Shown in pieces: positions 9,721 through 19,566 of a stretch of DNA of 26,481 bases; the first letter of the stretch is position 1; each line of letters begins with the position of its first letter. The position numbers were made by a program, and so were the translations under genes. The stretch comes from a virus: positions 1 to 26,481 of IMG/VR virus record IMGVR_UViG_3300011013_000071, one strand, 5' to 3'. Below the pieces are notes generated by a model. It made no database searches and was not told the DNA's origin. It was given only the letters and a program-made list of their open reading frames with translations.

Positions 9721-12700
9721 TTAATCCCACACACTCCTTGCGTTGAATAGTGTTGTCACTTCTGATGGCGATAATACTTTATTCCACAGGGCAACTTCAC
9801 TTAGCCGACCAAGAAAATATGTAGGGTCATAAGGATTGGAAATAGTAGTACCGTAAAAATAAGTAGCAGGTGGGCCGTAAGTATGTAAACCCAATCCAAT
9901 CAATACCATATTTTTATCACGCCCAAATAGTGAAGTAGCGGTATGCGCCCCTATCTTAGTCAAGGCTTGATTATTTGCCAAAGCCGTTTCTATTGGTGAT
10001 TCAAATGTGATGCTTGTAGCGTTCATAGATTTTATTTTTCCGTAAAAATTACCACTTGTGGGTAATATTTGTTGAACACTATCTCCAATTGAAAAATAAG
10101 ATAATGGGCTAACAGTATCAACTGCAACAGTATCGGTACTACCCACAGCGTATGTGCCAGCAGATGGGTGATTTATTAGTGGATAAGTACCGGGTGCTAA
10201 TGGGTAGCCAATACCAATATTGATATGTGGTAAATGTGGCCCTACGGTTCCACCCCTGTATGTTGCATCATCAGTCAAAGCAATTAATGGGTTGGGTGTT
10301 GGTGTTAGTGTTTTAGCCACGGCATTGATATAACAGGTTGGCCCCGCCGCATTACTATAAGTGAATACAACATGATACCATGCGTCTTTAGCCACAGTAC
10401 CACTACTCACAGATTCAGCATGAAACGCATTTCCAGCACTATCAGTAAAATGACCTATTACCTTAAATTCGTAAGTAGTCATTGCTATTTGCTTACTGAC
10501 AATAGAAACGCCCCACGGAAACCCATTATGGTCGATTCCATGTAATACTGGCCCTGTTCCATAAGCATCTTGACTTACTGCGGGCCAAGCACCAACAATA
10601 TTTGGGTGCATGAAAAAGGAAATAGACCAAGCCGCATTAGCACCTTTCATTTCATTTAAGACATTCACAAGTGGTTTTATTTTTGGGGTAACGGGGTTAT
10701 TTTTCTCTATTTCATGGGCAGCAATATAATCAGTACCACTAAAGATAACTGCCCCCGATTCACCATCTAAAACAATAGGGCCATTCGCTGCCGTTATGCG
10801 TTGAGCAGATGCCTCCCAATCACTGTAAACCAATAATTTACTACCATGTAGTTTTTCTATGGGCAGTTTTACATGTTGATAGTTTGCATAGTCACCAGTA
10901 TAGTCGGCCAAATCTCCTAATCTAATATAAAATTGTGTTTCTTGAGATAGTAAATGACTATTTTCGGGCGTTGTTCCAGTATTGGTAAGGATTTGCCTAT
11001 GGTGTAGCCCACGATAGGTATTTTCCTTTACAGTATCAGCATTTTTTAAGTTGGAAAAGTCTAATATTGCGGCTGATGTTTGAACCTCTTGGAGATTTTG
11101 AAAACCACTATATCCAGATGGCCCCTTTGCGTAATGATGAGTGTAAAAGTCACTATAATCATTAGCGGTTCCATCACTAATATCGAAGGTGACCCCTGTG
11201 TGACCCCCACCAAAAAATAGTATTCCATGAGCATCTATTAGAGGGTGTATTAATTTGATTTCAACTTGTTTGTATGAACCATCAGAATTAACAAACAAAT
11301 CTTTCCATTTGTTACTCAATTGATTCAATGGTTGAACATCAGCAAGTGCGGCACAAGCCCCTGTTCCAGAAACCTTACAATCAGTTCCCCCTTGACCCCC
11401 CGCTACCCATCTAAAAGTACCATAATCAGTATTATTAACCAATATAGTTGCCCTATCGCTTGCTGATAAATTTCTATCAATTCTCCTAATAATATCTAAT
11501 GCTTTGCGTTCAACCCACAAAATGCTTTGAGTTTCGGGGTCATAACTTGGTAGTGTGTTGCCGTATGAATTTTTGGGGTTGAGAACAGTATTGAATGTAA
11601 TCTCTTGACCTATTCCACTATAAGTGCGTAGTTCATCACCTGCATTTTCAACTAAACCATGAACACCACCTTGAAAGGTGGTAATTGGTATGTGAGTTTC
11701 CCCATCCATTCCAATCGGCAATGGGGCAGGGAATGAACCTGCTTGATATGACCTGCTATTTGTGGCTAAAAGCCCACCATGACCCACCGCTTGAATTGGC
11801 CGATATGGATAGGGGCTATGATTACTAAACCATACTGCAAAATTACGACCAGTAGCACCGGGTATGGTGCTATGAATAACTATACTCGTGCCACTTTCCC
11901 CATCCCTACTCTCTACACCTTTACCTGCAAATGCTCTTATGTAACCCATGTGTGAACCCGTATCTGTTGAAGAAACGGTATGAGTACCCGCACTTTCACT
12001 AAACAAAAGGGGCGCATCAAAAGCACTACCGCCGTTTTCGTTTTTCGCCAAAGGGTGACTGGCTTGATTAATAGTGCGTATTAGTTCATTTACTGCTGTA
12101 TTGAAATCCGAAACTGACCCCTTACTAGCAATATCTCCCAATTTTATTCGTTGTGGGCGAACATACCAAAGGTCCCCACTACCTTTCTTACCTTGTAGTG
12201 CATAATAACTAGCCCTACATTCTATTGGTGGTAATAAGGGTAAATCATCGTTCCCGTACAAATAATTACCGGGGTCAAAAGAGAACCCTTCCATTGATGG
12301 GCCGTTGTGGATAAGAATAGTGGTATCATCATCGGGGTCAATACAAATAGAAGTTAATGGGTTTCCAATACGAAGCCCAAGAGCCTTTTCTATTGGGGCT
12401 ATGAAGGCTTGGGCCATAGTGCTTGCAGAAGTGCTTACAGCCACAGTAGCACCAGTAATTGCGGCTACTGTACCAACCCCTGCGGAGGCATCATCTGTAA
12501 GCCAACTACCCAAAGTAACAGGAAGCCCAACAATTAGTTTATTTCTTAAATCTGCTTCTGATAGTGTGTTGTTATCCCAATCTTGATATTGGTCAAAATA
12601 CATTTTATAGACATTGCTATTTTGTTCTAAATGTGAAATATGAAGTCTAATACCACGTTGTGAAATTATACCTTCCCCCACAGTTACCAAAAAACCACCA

Positions 12701-14874
12701 TCAGGTATGGTCCATTTAGAGGGTAAGGTTGTGGCTACATCAGAAAAACTACTTTCGGTAGTAAAAGGTAAGAAACTATCTACTTCAATATAAGCATCAC
12801 TACCACCTAATGTACCAGTTACAACTTCTGTTTCACCCCCTGCATAAGTATAAGCAGTAAGGTATGTGGTCGCATTTTCTCGCATACACCTTATCCATGC
12901 CTTACCACTAACAGTAGCCCAATCATTTACAGTTAAAGCCGACACTATATTTTTTAGCCCCCAGTCAATAGACCAGCGATTTTCATAGTTTTGCATTTGA
13001 GGGCGATTAATGGCGGTCATTGTGCAATCTAATGATAATTCCATAGATTGTGACGAAGGGAGGGGGGTGCGGTTATCCGTACTGGTTGCTAAACGCTTTT
13101 CAATATCAAAAAACATGGATGGGAAAAGGGGTATTTCCACTAACGCACGAGTTGAAGCATAATATGTGGATGTTTGACGGTCATTTCTCACCGAAGCATT
13201 ACCAGACCCAACAACCTTGTCTTTCCATACTGGTAAAAACGGGTGTTCGGTTCGTGAAGGGTTGATGTCTATACCACCCTGCCCCAATCCCCCCATTGAC
13301 AGGGTTACTGATGGGCTTCCTAAGTCACCAATTTCTTTTAGGGGATAACCTTCTGATAAATTGAAATCTCGTTGAGATGTTCGGTCTGAAATATCCATCA
13401 GTTGGGAACGCCCTCTCACTATAACGCCACCCTCCATTTCACCACTATTTGGTGTTATTTCTTCTATTCGCCCTTTCATAAGCATTAGTTCAATAGTGCA
13501 TTTATGATATTGGGTATCTGAATCTTGTTTTGTTAATAAAGTGGTCAAAGTGTTGGCTCTTTGCTTATTTTTTGGATGAATGAGCAATAAATGATTATTA
13601 CCTTCAATTATATTATCAATAATATCAAACTGTTCTAAAACTACTGGTTGTTGGCTCGCATAAGTATCATCTACTATTGCTACCCCCTCACCTTGAACGG
13701 ATATTGAAAGTAAATTGTAAGCAGATTTACTATCGGTGATTGGTGACCTAGTATTGGGTTGTGCAATCGGTGGCCCGTAGCCTTCGTACCTATCCCCCAT
13801 TCCCGCTATTGAATTTTGAATTACTGTATGAGCGCAATTTTCAATATTAATGAAAGGAGAACTGGTAGTATCACCACTAGGATTCATTTGAAGCATGTGT
13901 GATTTTATAGGTCTTTGAAGGTTTGTTTTGGGTATTGATATGATACCACCGGGAGAATGTATTGTAAGTGGGGTCCATGTGTTATCAACTGCACCCGCAT
14001 AGGGATAGCGCAACCAATCTATCAATGGCCTATATTCGGGGCTACCGGTTGGGTCCTCTATGTAAATGGTGTTAGCATCCGGAACTGTGCGTTCCACCAC
14101 CAACCACCCACGACTACTACTTTGATTAATCGCTTGAACATCATTTTCAGTTGTTGCATGAGAGTTAGAACCTCCTACCCCTGCCCCAAAAGCACTACTT
14201 TTCCAACCCGCCACCACTTCCCCAGTGGTATCAATAGCATTGTAATATACTAGAATTTTTGGTGGTCCACCCGCCGCTATAAGGTCGCTTGGGCTTTCAA
14301 TAATAGCAATACGACTCTCTTTTTCTGGTGTCAAATGATGCACATAATCTTCATTTGTTGGTTTTTGGGGGTCAGTAAAATCGAATAAGGCTTCTTGGCT
14401 TACATCTAAATTTTTAAGGGCAAAAAGACGCACATCTTCTACTGCTATTGCTACAATTGTGTTTTTACCCGATGATAAAACATTAGCCGACCCATCGTGA
14501 TATGAATATCCACCCTGTGCCATAATACTACTAACTTTATCACCACTACCAGTAGCAGTTAAAGTACCAATACTTGAACTGGTTTGAATATCATTAATTT
14601 CGCCTTGATAAACAGTTTGTGTGATATTAACTTTTTCATTTTTCGCTATTAATGATTCAATAGTTGTATCTTCATAAGAACTCTCAAATCTGTCAGTTAG
14701 TCCTTGAATTGTACGAGTAATTGATTCATTTTTTGGGCTTGGCATTTTCTTTAAGAAAAAATGCCCACTGACACGATTGTAAGTGGTTAAACCACACATG
14801 CCCGGAAAATCATCACTAGGTTCTAACAAATCGTTAGATATTGGCACATATCCTTCTGATGGTTCTTCTGGCAT
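9721..14874 (-). CDS. Giant tail-tip protein with C-terminal laminin-G-like domain, 1717 residues
   Basis: A very large virion protein, probably part of the tail tip. Seen: no signal peptide; beta-rich, Thr/Ser/Gly-rich sequence throughout; a middle block (MLMKGRIEEITPNSGEMEGG, LMDISDRTSQRDF) of baseplate-like character; a helix NTAVNELIRTINQA near residue 960; and a C-terminal LamG-like domain from about residue 1418 to the end (AAWSISFFMHP, AWYHVVFTYSNAAG, CYINAVAKTL, GRLSEVALWNKVLSPSEVT). That domain is interrupted at about residues 1568-1645 by a separate beta module (LSYFSIGDSVQQI, YGKIKSMNATSITF). GGGGT lies upstream of the ATG in the end of the previous gene. The order after distal tail and adhesin fits a receptor-binding or tail-tip scaffold. 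The first 900 residues match no family I recognise. Confidence 0.7.
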   Translation of the reverse strand: MPEEPSEGYVPISNDLLEPSDDFPGMCGLTTYNRVSGHFFLKKMPSPKNESITRTIQGLTDRFESSYEDTTIESLIAKNEKVNITQTVYQGEINDIQTSSSIGTLTATGSGDKVSSIMAQGGYSYHDGSANVLSSGKNTIVAIAVEDVRLFALKNLDVSQEALFDFTDPQKPTNEDYVHHLTPEKESRIAIIESPSDLIAAGGPPKILVYYNAIDTTGEVVAGWKSSAFGAGVGGSNSHATTENDVQAINQSSSRGWLVVERTVPDANTIYIEDPTGSPEYRPLIDWLRYPYAGAVDNTWTPLTIHSPGGIISIPKTNLQRPIKSHMLQMNPSGDTTSSPFINIENCAHTVIQNSIAGMGDRYEGYGPPIAQPNTRSPITDSKSAYNLLSISVQGEGVAIVDDTYASQQPVVLEQFDIIDNIIEGNNHLLLIHPKNKQRANTLTTLLTKQDSDTQYHKCTIELMLMKGRIEEITPNSGEMEGGVIVRGRSQLMDISDRTSQRDFNLSEGYPLKEIGDLGSPSVTLSMGGLGQGGIDINPSRTEHPFLPVWKDKVVGSGNASVRNDRQTSTYYASTRALVEIPLFPSMFFDIEKRLATSTDNRTPLPSSQSMELSLDCTMTAINRPQMQNYENRWSIDWGLKNIVSALTVNDWATVSGKAWIRCMRENATTYLTAYTYAGGETEVVTGTLGGSDAYIEVDSFLPFTTESSFSDVATTLPSKWTIPDGGFLVTVGEGIISQRGIRLHISHLEQNSNVYKMYFDQYQDWDNNTLSEADLRNKLIVGLPVTLGSWLTDDASAGVGTVAAITGATVAVSTSASTMAQAFIAPIEKALGLRIGNPLTSICIDPDDDTTILIHNGPSMEGFSFDPGNYLYGNDDLPLLPPIECRASYYALQGKKGSGDLWYVRPQRIKLGDIASKGSVSDFNTAVNELIRTINQASHPLAKNENGGSAFDAPLLFSESAGTHTVSSTDTGSHMGYIRAFAGKGVESRDGESGTSIVIHSTIPGATGRNFAVWFSNHSPYPYRPIQAVGHGGLLATNSRSYQAGSFPAPLPIGMDGETHIPITTFQGGVHGLVENAGDELRTYSGIGQEITFNTVLNPKNSYGNTLPSYDPETQSILWVERKALDIIRRIDRNLSASDRATILVNNTDYGTFRWVAGGQGGTDCKVSGTGACAALADVQPLNQLSNKWKDLFVNSDGSYKQVEIKLIHPLIDAHGILFFGGGHTGVTFDISDGTANDYSDFYTHHYAKGPSGYSGFQNLQEVQTSAAILDFSNLKNADTVKENTYRGLHHRQILTNTGTTPENSHLLSQETQFYIRLGDLADYTGDYANYQHVKLPIEKLHGSKLLVYSDWEASAQRITAANGPIVLDGESGAVIFSGTDYIAAHEIEKNNPVTPKIKPLVNVLNEMKGANAAWSISFFMHPNIVGAWPAVSQDAYGTGPVLHGIDHNGFPWGVSIVSKQIAMTTYEFKVIGHFTDSAGNAFHAESVSSGTVAKDAWYHVVFTYSNAAGPTCYINAVAKTLTPTPNPLIALTDDATYRGGTVGPHLPHINIGIGYPLAPGTYPLINHPSAGTYAVGSTDTVAVDTVSPLSYFSIGDSVQQILPTSGNFYGKIKSMNATSITFESPIETALANNQALTKIGAHTATSLFGRDKNMVLIGLGLHTYGPPATYFYGTTISNPYDPTYFLGRLSEVALWNKVLSPSEVTTLFNARSVWD
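9724..9728 (-). promoter_or_regulatory. Ribosome binding site deciding the start of the hub-fusion gene
   Basis: GGGAT lies four bases before ATG 9719, with the TAA of the preceding gene between them. The alternative in-frame GTG at 9734 would overlap the preceding gene and has only a GGAG about ten bases further on. I prefer MAEIKTFPK as the N-terminus. Confidence 0.55.
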
Positions 14875-14876
14875 TT

Positions 14877-17800
14877 TTAGACCCCGTATTTATCTTCAAA
14901 CCATTGTTGCATATCATCATCTTGTGCATCTGTTAATAGTTGTGGCATCCCTATAATTTCGTGAACAATGAAACCCGGTGGTGCTAATTCATTAATGTCG
15001 CTTGTAACACCAGTTCCGTCAACAACTTCACAAAAAAAGTCAACCCCCCCTTGCCTATTTGCGCCAGTGTTTAGATATTTATGGCCCGAAGCCAATGTTA
15101 TACCATATTTTTCAGCCATTTGACCCTCAATCAAATCCCTTTCTGCATTGGTTAGTTGTCTATTATATTGTAATACTTCACCGATATAGCCATCTAATTT
15201 GTAAGTTGTGGGGGTATAACCCACACAATAAGGTTGAGATGTTGCCAATTTATGGTAGTTGACGGTTGCAGTACCCGCCGATGCACCATTAATTCTTAAT
15301 TCACAAGAGGCCGCACCACCAACCCCATTACCACCCGAAATAGTAGCGGTTAAAACTACTGGTGTATCTACCACAGAAGTACCCGTTGCTGCTTGTATTG
15401 CTTGCCAAGCAGAACCATCACCTATCCAAAATTCCCATTGGTTGTTTGAACCAGTCATATCGCTGTATAAATTCCATCCTTTGTATGTAGCATTATTACG
15501 ATTACTTACTATTCCTTCATAAGTAGCATTATCAGCACTTGTTGTCGTTACTACAATAACAGTAATATCATTAGTATTCAAATCTGCATCATAAGCCCTT
15601 TCCAAAAAGTCATTACCATCAAACTGAATTGCTGGTTTATTATTAAAAATACTAGATGGGGAACGGATAGTTGGCCGGTCTGTTCCCGCTGATGGTCCAA
15701 AATCGTGATTATTGCCACTTCTATCCACCCAATCAGCCAATGCTAATCCATCAAATGATGGATTATTAAAGTGATTAGCGTCTAAATGTAATACTAAACC
15801 CGAACTTGGTAAAAGCCCACCATAATCAAATTGAACAGGTGCAGTGGGGGTCCACCCAGCCACCGCTGCTGCACTACCCCCGGTATTTTGTTGATTTCGC
15901 CATTTCCAAGTGGCATTAGTGCCGTGGTCTATTCGTAGTGAAACAAGAGCCGGAATACCTGCTGTTGGTCTTTGTGTGGTTGGACCTGCAAAGGCCGCCG
16001 TACCACCCGTAGCGGTTAATTTTGGATTCGGGGTCACGGCGTGACCATCATCCAACAATAATTTGAAGTTATCATTAATTTCACTACGCATTAAAGTCAA
16101 AGGGGTACTGGCTGTATAAGTGGGTGTTATGACATAATAAAAGGTCCAATCACCGTCAGCCATATTTGCCCCTGTGGAGGGATATAATAGTGTTAAGTGT
16201 TCAGAAGCAAAGGGGGCGGCTACTACGCCCGAAACATCTGGTATTCTACCAAAAGTCAATGGCCCATTGACACCATGCCCATTAACCCAACCCGACCCAC
16301 CATAGTATTGTTTTCCAGATAAATAGTTAGGAATAGTTGTGGTTGCGTGAACAGTCGGATTACCACCCGGCCATACCATCGGCCCTGTTGGTGGTGTTAG
16401 GGCTTCGGAGGTGGAAACGGCAACCAAACCTGCTCGATTGTTAGCATTACCACAATTTTGTTTCCAACGCCATCCATCACCCCACCCATATAGGGCATAA
16501 TTTGTTGATGAAGCCACAATACCCGTTGCTTTGTTGGTCCACCAAAAAACATAATCATCATTTGATACAACATTTGACCCGTTGTATTTTTTGATGGTTG
16601 TTTTATCATTTGCATCAAACCATAAAGCCACTAAGTGGTCTAAGGGTGGCTCATAAGAACCGGCAGACCCCGAAACACCCGATGTTTGTGTTTGTGTATT
16701 AGTATTAAAACGAGATTTAGTAGCAATAAAATAGGCATCATTCCCATTACCAGTAATATCACTAAATCGTTGGTTTTGTGTTAGTCTGGCCCTTGTCATT
16801 TGGCCCGTTGGTCTTGTTTCTGTCTTTCCGGGGTCGATTACTAAATCCCCATTACCGAGAGTAAACCATACAGGGGTATTGTCAGGGTGACCAAATAGAA
16901 ATCCCTGTGTATTTGGGTCATTATTTGAGGCTAATAAGGTACTTTGAACAACTACACATGGTGGCCTACCAAGTGACCCATTACCATTAAAATCAATAGC
17001 CACAATTCTCATTCTTTCAATGGGATTTACCATTGGGTCAAGGTCAACACCCCCTTCGGGCGAACTATCATGGTAGCCAAAGGAACTTACAGTACCACCA
17101 GTCATTGGGTCTGTTCCACTCACGTTTATTATAGCATTCAAATTAGAAACAGGAATACCGTCTGAATGATAAGTGGATTTTGTCACTTCGGCTTGAATAT
17201 CAAGAATACCACTAGCCCACCATGTTTGTAATTGTAATTCTTCAACAGGTATTGATAATATATGCGAAGCCAACAATTCTAAAGCAGCAGGTCGTTCTAT
17301 CACACCACCCATAACACTACTAGGAAAATCTCGTATTGCGAAATACCCATAATCATAACCAGCGGCTAGAGTAAGCGGGTGACCACCAGCAGGGTTTACA
17401 GGCGCAGTTACTTCTATGGTAGTGAAATCATATCCTATACACACCATAGGTAGGGGCATTAGCCCCTCATTCTCTCTCCCCACCCCATCCTTACCTTGAT
17501 GGGGGTGGGCGGGGTTGCGATTATTAAAAAAATACAAATCGGGTATATCATCTTCATCTTCAAAATTCCATAAACCAACCGCATCTGGTAAAACTGTAAA
17601 CGGTTGCATTTTTGGCTCAATAATCCCCCGACTTACCCTAACGCTCTCTATTACACCACGAAACTCTCCACCTTGACCACCAATAAATAAATCAGATGAG
17701 CCAGAACGTATAATTCGTTCTTCACCACCAAAATCCATATCTGCAACCAAATCAGTATTAATATACACTTTCATTCGTTTTCCTGTAAATTGAGCATTAA

Positions 17801-18299
17801 CATATAATAATTCACGAGATGGTAAATCAAGGTCATGTGGCTTACTTTCTCCTGTTGCATAAGACCCCCAATTAGTATTCGTAACATTGGGGAAATTGTA
17901 TGCCGATACCACCCTTTCAGCAGCCAAACTACCTTTTGAAGTAGTTGTATATAAATCAAATGTAACAGGACCGGGTTTGTGCGGCTCTCCTACTTTAAGC
18001 GTAAAACAATTGGGTTTATGGAGAATAACACCACCCTTATCAGGTATGAAAAATGATTCGATTGTAAATGGGCCGATTATATTATTAATGCTATTTCCTT
18101 CATTTGGTATGTGCCGTTTACCTATTTTGGTTTCATTACTTTCATAGGATGATACTTTATTACTACCACCTGTTTTTTCACTATGTGAAGCATTAAATAA
18201 ATCCACACCGCTTTCACGAAACGCACCAGTAGGAACTACTAAACCATCAGTATAGCCATTTAGCCTCACGGCTTTAGAATAAACACTATGTATTGGCAT
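14877..18299 (-). CDS. Tail-tip adhesin-like protein with three laminin-G-like regions, about 1140 residues
   Basis: Probably a tail-tip or fibre protein that binds a surface glycan or receptor. Seen: a first concanavalin-A/LamG-like region at about residues 75-225 (FTIESFFIPDKGG, RMKVYINTDLVADMDFGG, FRGVIESVRVSRG); a divergent one at about 550-810 (HLVALWFDAND, WTFYYVITPTY); and a clear one at about 833-1063 (GLVLHLDANHF, WVDRSGNNHDF, PAIQFDGNDFLERA, YIGEVLQYNRQLTNAERD, MAEKYGI). A related ending, DAQDDDMQQWFEDKYGV, closes the protein, so the last LamG unit may be followed by a partial repeat. LamG domains are calcium-assisted carbohydrate or protein binders, and recur in phage fibres. No enzyme active site is visible. 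The TAA precedes the next ATG by two bases. LamG assignment is firm for the third copy, weaker for the others. Confidence 0.75.
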   Translation of the reverse strand: MPIHSVYSKAVRLNGYTDGLVVPTGAFRESGVDLFNASHSEKTGGSNKVSSYESNETKIGKRHIPNEGNSINNIIGPFTIESFFIPDKGGVILHKPNCFTLKVGEPHKPGPVTFDLYTTTSKGSLAAERVVSAYNFPNVTNTNWGSYATGESKPHDLDLPSRELLYVNAQFTGKRMKVYINTDLVADMDFGGEERIIRSGSSDLFIGGQGGEFRGVIESVRVSRGIIEPKMQPFTVLPDAVGLWNFEDEDDIPDLYFFNNRNPAHPHQGKDGVGRENEGLMPLPMVCIGYDFTTIEVTAPVNPAGGHPLTLAAGYDYGYFAIRDFPSSVMGGVIERPAALELLASHILSIPVEELQLQTWWASGILDIQAEVTKSTYHSDGIPVSNLNAIINVSGTDPMTGGTVSSFGYHDSSPEGGVDLDPMVNPIERMRIVAIDFNGNGSLGRPPCVVVQSTLLASNNDPNTQGFLFGHPDNTPVWFTLGNGDLVIDPGKTETRPTGQMTRARLTQNQRFSDITGNGNDAYFIATKSRFNTNTQTQTSGVSGSAGSYEPPLDHLVALWFDANDKTTIKKYNGSNVVSNDDYVFWWTNKATGIVASSTNYALYGWGDGWRWKQNCGNANNRAGLVAVSTSEALTPPTGPMVWPGGNPTVHATTTIPNYLSGKQYYGGSGWVNGHGVNGPLTFGRIPDVSGVVAAPFASEHLTLLYPSTGANMADGDWTFYYVITPTYTASTPLTLMRSEINDNFKLLLDDGHAVTPNPKLTATGGTAAFAGPTTQRPTAGIPALVSLRIDHGTNATWKWRNQQNTGGSAAAVAGWTPTAPVQFDYGGLLPSSGLVLHLDANHFNNPSFDGLALADWVDRSGNNHDFGPSAGTDRPTIRSPSSIFNNKPAIQFDGNDFLERAYDADLNTNDITVIVVTTTSADNATYEGIVSNRNNATYKGWNLYSDMTGSNNQWEFWIGDGSAWQAIQAATGTSVVDTPVVLTATISGGNGVGGAASCELRINGASAGTATVNYHKLATSQPYCVGYTPTTYKLDGYIGEVLQYNRQLTNAERDLIEGQMAEKYGITLASGHKYLNTGANRQGGVDFFCEVVDGTGVTSDINELAPPGFIVHEIIGMPQLLTDAQDDDMQQWFEDKYGV

Positions 18300-18301
18300 A
18301 T

Positions 18302-19564
18302 TCAAATCCCCAGTAGTTGTTCACAAGCAGCGAAAGTGAGATTGTAAAGCCAAACAGAATCACCCGCTTCATAACTTGGATTGAAAGTTTGAACTACCCC
18401 CGGAATGGCTATCCCCTGTCTAAAAAATGGGTTTGGCCTAACACTTTCACCACCTATTACATCAATTGGGTCAAATGATGTAGTGTTTTTTTCCGCAGCG
18501 TAATCAGTTCCCGGTCCAGAAGGTAAAATAAATTGCCTTAATATTTCATTTGCACCACCAGTAGCGGTTACCATAGATTCGTAAGGTATTCGTATTCCAA
18601 CAATATATTTTTTAACGGCATCGGATTGTGATATGCGTAAAAAGGTAGATACATCTAATGATGATAGTGAATCCGGCATCTCTATTAAATCACCCGTAAA
18701 TGATTGGGTTGATAACATACCCCCACCGGGTGAAGCATTTATGGTCATATTAATAAGGTCTTGAATTTTATCCCCTTTGCTCATTTTAGTTCCCGAAACA
18801 CCATCAGTAAAGGCGGTTGTTGTGTAAAATGAACTAGCCCAATTTTGTGTTGTGCTTACACCAATTGCGCCTGTTTTCACTATTGGTGTATTACCATCAC
18901 TATCTTTAGTAGTATTTGTTAAAGTTATCTTTTCGTTTGTTAAAGCGGGTATTGATTGGTCTGTTGAACTATTCAAATTATTCCCAGTAGTTTGAGTTAT
19001 AGTGAAAATACTAGAAATAGCAGTTGTAACAGTATTTACTTTTACATTACCTCCCGTTAGGGCGGTGTTAATTGCAGTAGCAATATCACCTGTATTGTTT
19101 ATTGTTCCACTAATATCAACTGGAACAATGCTTTTTGTCGCCACAGTTGGTGATAAAGAGCCAGTAGCATAAAACTGCAATGTGATGTTTTCACCCAACC
19201 CTGCCGTCATTTGACCTGCTGATTTGAAAACTATTTGTTTACCCCCCAAAGCCGTCACCATTGCAGCAATATTAGCATTACCCGCTTCGTCTTGTTGTTG
19301 TGTGAACCACGAAGAAAATAAACCAGTAGGGCGTGATAAATCAAAATGTGCTACTGCCCCCGTTGAACCACTAACACTATCATCATCTCTTAAAATCCCA
19401 TCAACAGTAATATTCAATGTGTTTGTATTCAAGTCAAGACCTGCCCTTACACCATAAATCGGTATAGGCCATACCGCCACCCCTCTTGTAACTTGAAATG
19501 CTATATTACTTGCTTCTAGTTCTATAATTCCACCGTCTTTTCGTATTAATTGAATTTTTGGCAT
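18302..19564 (-). CDS. Distal tail / baseplate-like protein, about 420 residues
   Basis: Proteins encoded right after the tape measure usually form the ring (Dit-like) joining the tail tube to hub and fibres. Seen: a beta-rich N-terminus (IQLIRKDGGIIELEA, AFQVTRGVAVWPIPIYG, LDLNTNTLNITVDGILRDD); a Thr/Ala/Asn-rich middle from about residue 115 to 250 (DIATAINTALTGG, FTITQTTGNN) that looks like an inserted surface domain; and a C-terminal part (KGDKIQDLINMTINA, DAVKKYIVGIRIPYESM, RPNPFFRQGIAIPG, GDSVWLYNLTFAACEQLLGI) that appears to complete the N-terminal sandwich. I see no clear family signature, so the call is mainly positional. Its TGA is followed after two bases by the next ATG. Confidence 0.5.
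   Translation of the reverse strand: MPKIQLIRKDGGIIELEASNIAFQVTRGVAVWPIPIYGVRAGLDLNTNTLNITVDGILRDDDSVSGSTGAVAHFDLSRPTGLFSSWFTQQQDEAGNANIAAMVTALGGKQIVFKSAGQMTAGLGENITLQFYATGSLSPTVATKSIVPVDISGTINNTGDIATAINTALTGGNVKVNTVTTAISSIFTITQTTGNNLNSSTDQSIPALTNEKITLTNTTKDSDGNTPIVKTGAIGVSTTQNWASSFYTTTAFTDGVSGTKMSKGDKIQDLINMTINASPGGGMLSTQSFTGDLIEMPDSLSSLDVSTFLRISQSDAVKKYIVGIRIPYESMVTATGGANEILRQFILPSGPGTDYAAEKNTTSFDPIDVIGGESVRPNPFFRQGIAIPGVVQTFNPSYEAGDSVWLYNLTFAACEQLLGI
18306..18311 (-). promoter_or_regulatory. Ribosome binding site deciding the start of the 1140-residue gene
   Basis: GGGGAT lies six bases before ATG 18299, within the last codons of the preceding gene. A TTG at 18305 is in frame but too close to the motif, so the protein most likely begins MPIHSVYSK. 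Confidence 0.6.
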
Positions 19565-19566
19565 AC

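Noticed and set aside
9721-9734. 14-base overlap between the two giant genes using a GTG start
   Set aside because: ATG 9719 has a GGGAT ribosome binding site at good spacing and follows the stop directly, so no overlap is needed.
14877-18299. Possible glycoside hydrolase or sialidase activity in the LamG protein
   Set aside because: No catalytic acid pair or Asp-box pattern that I can recognise; only lectin-like strands are seen.
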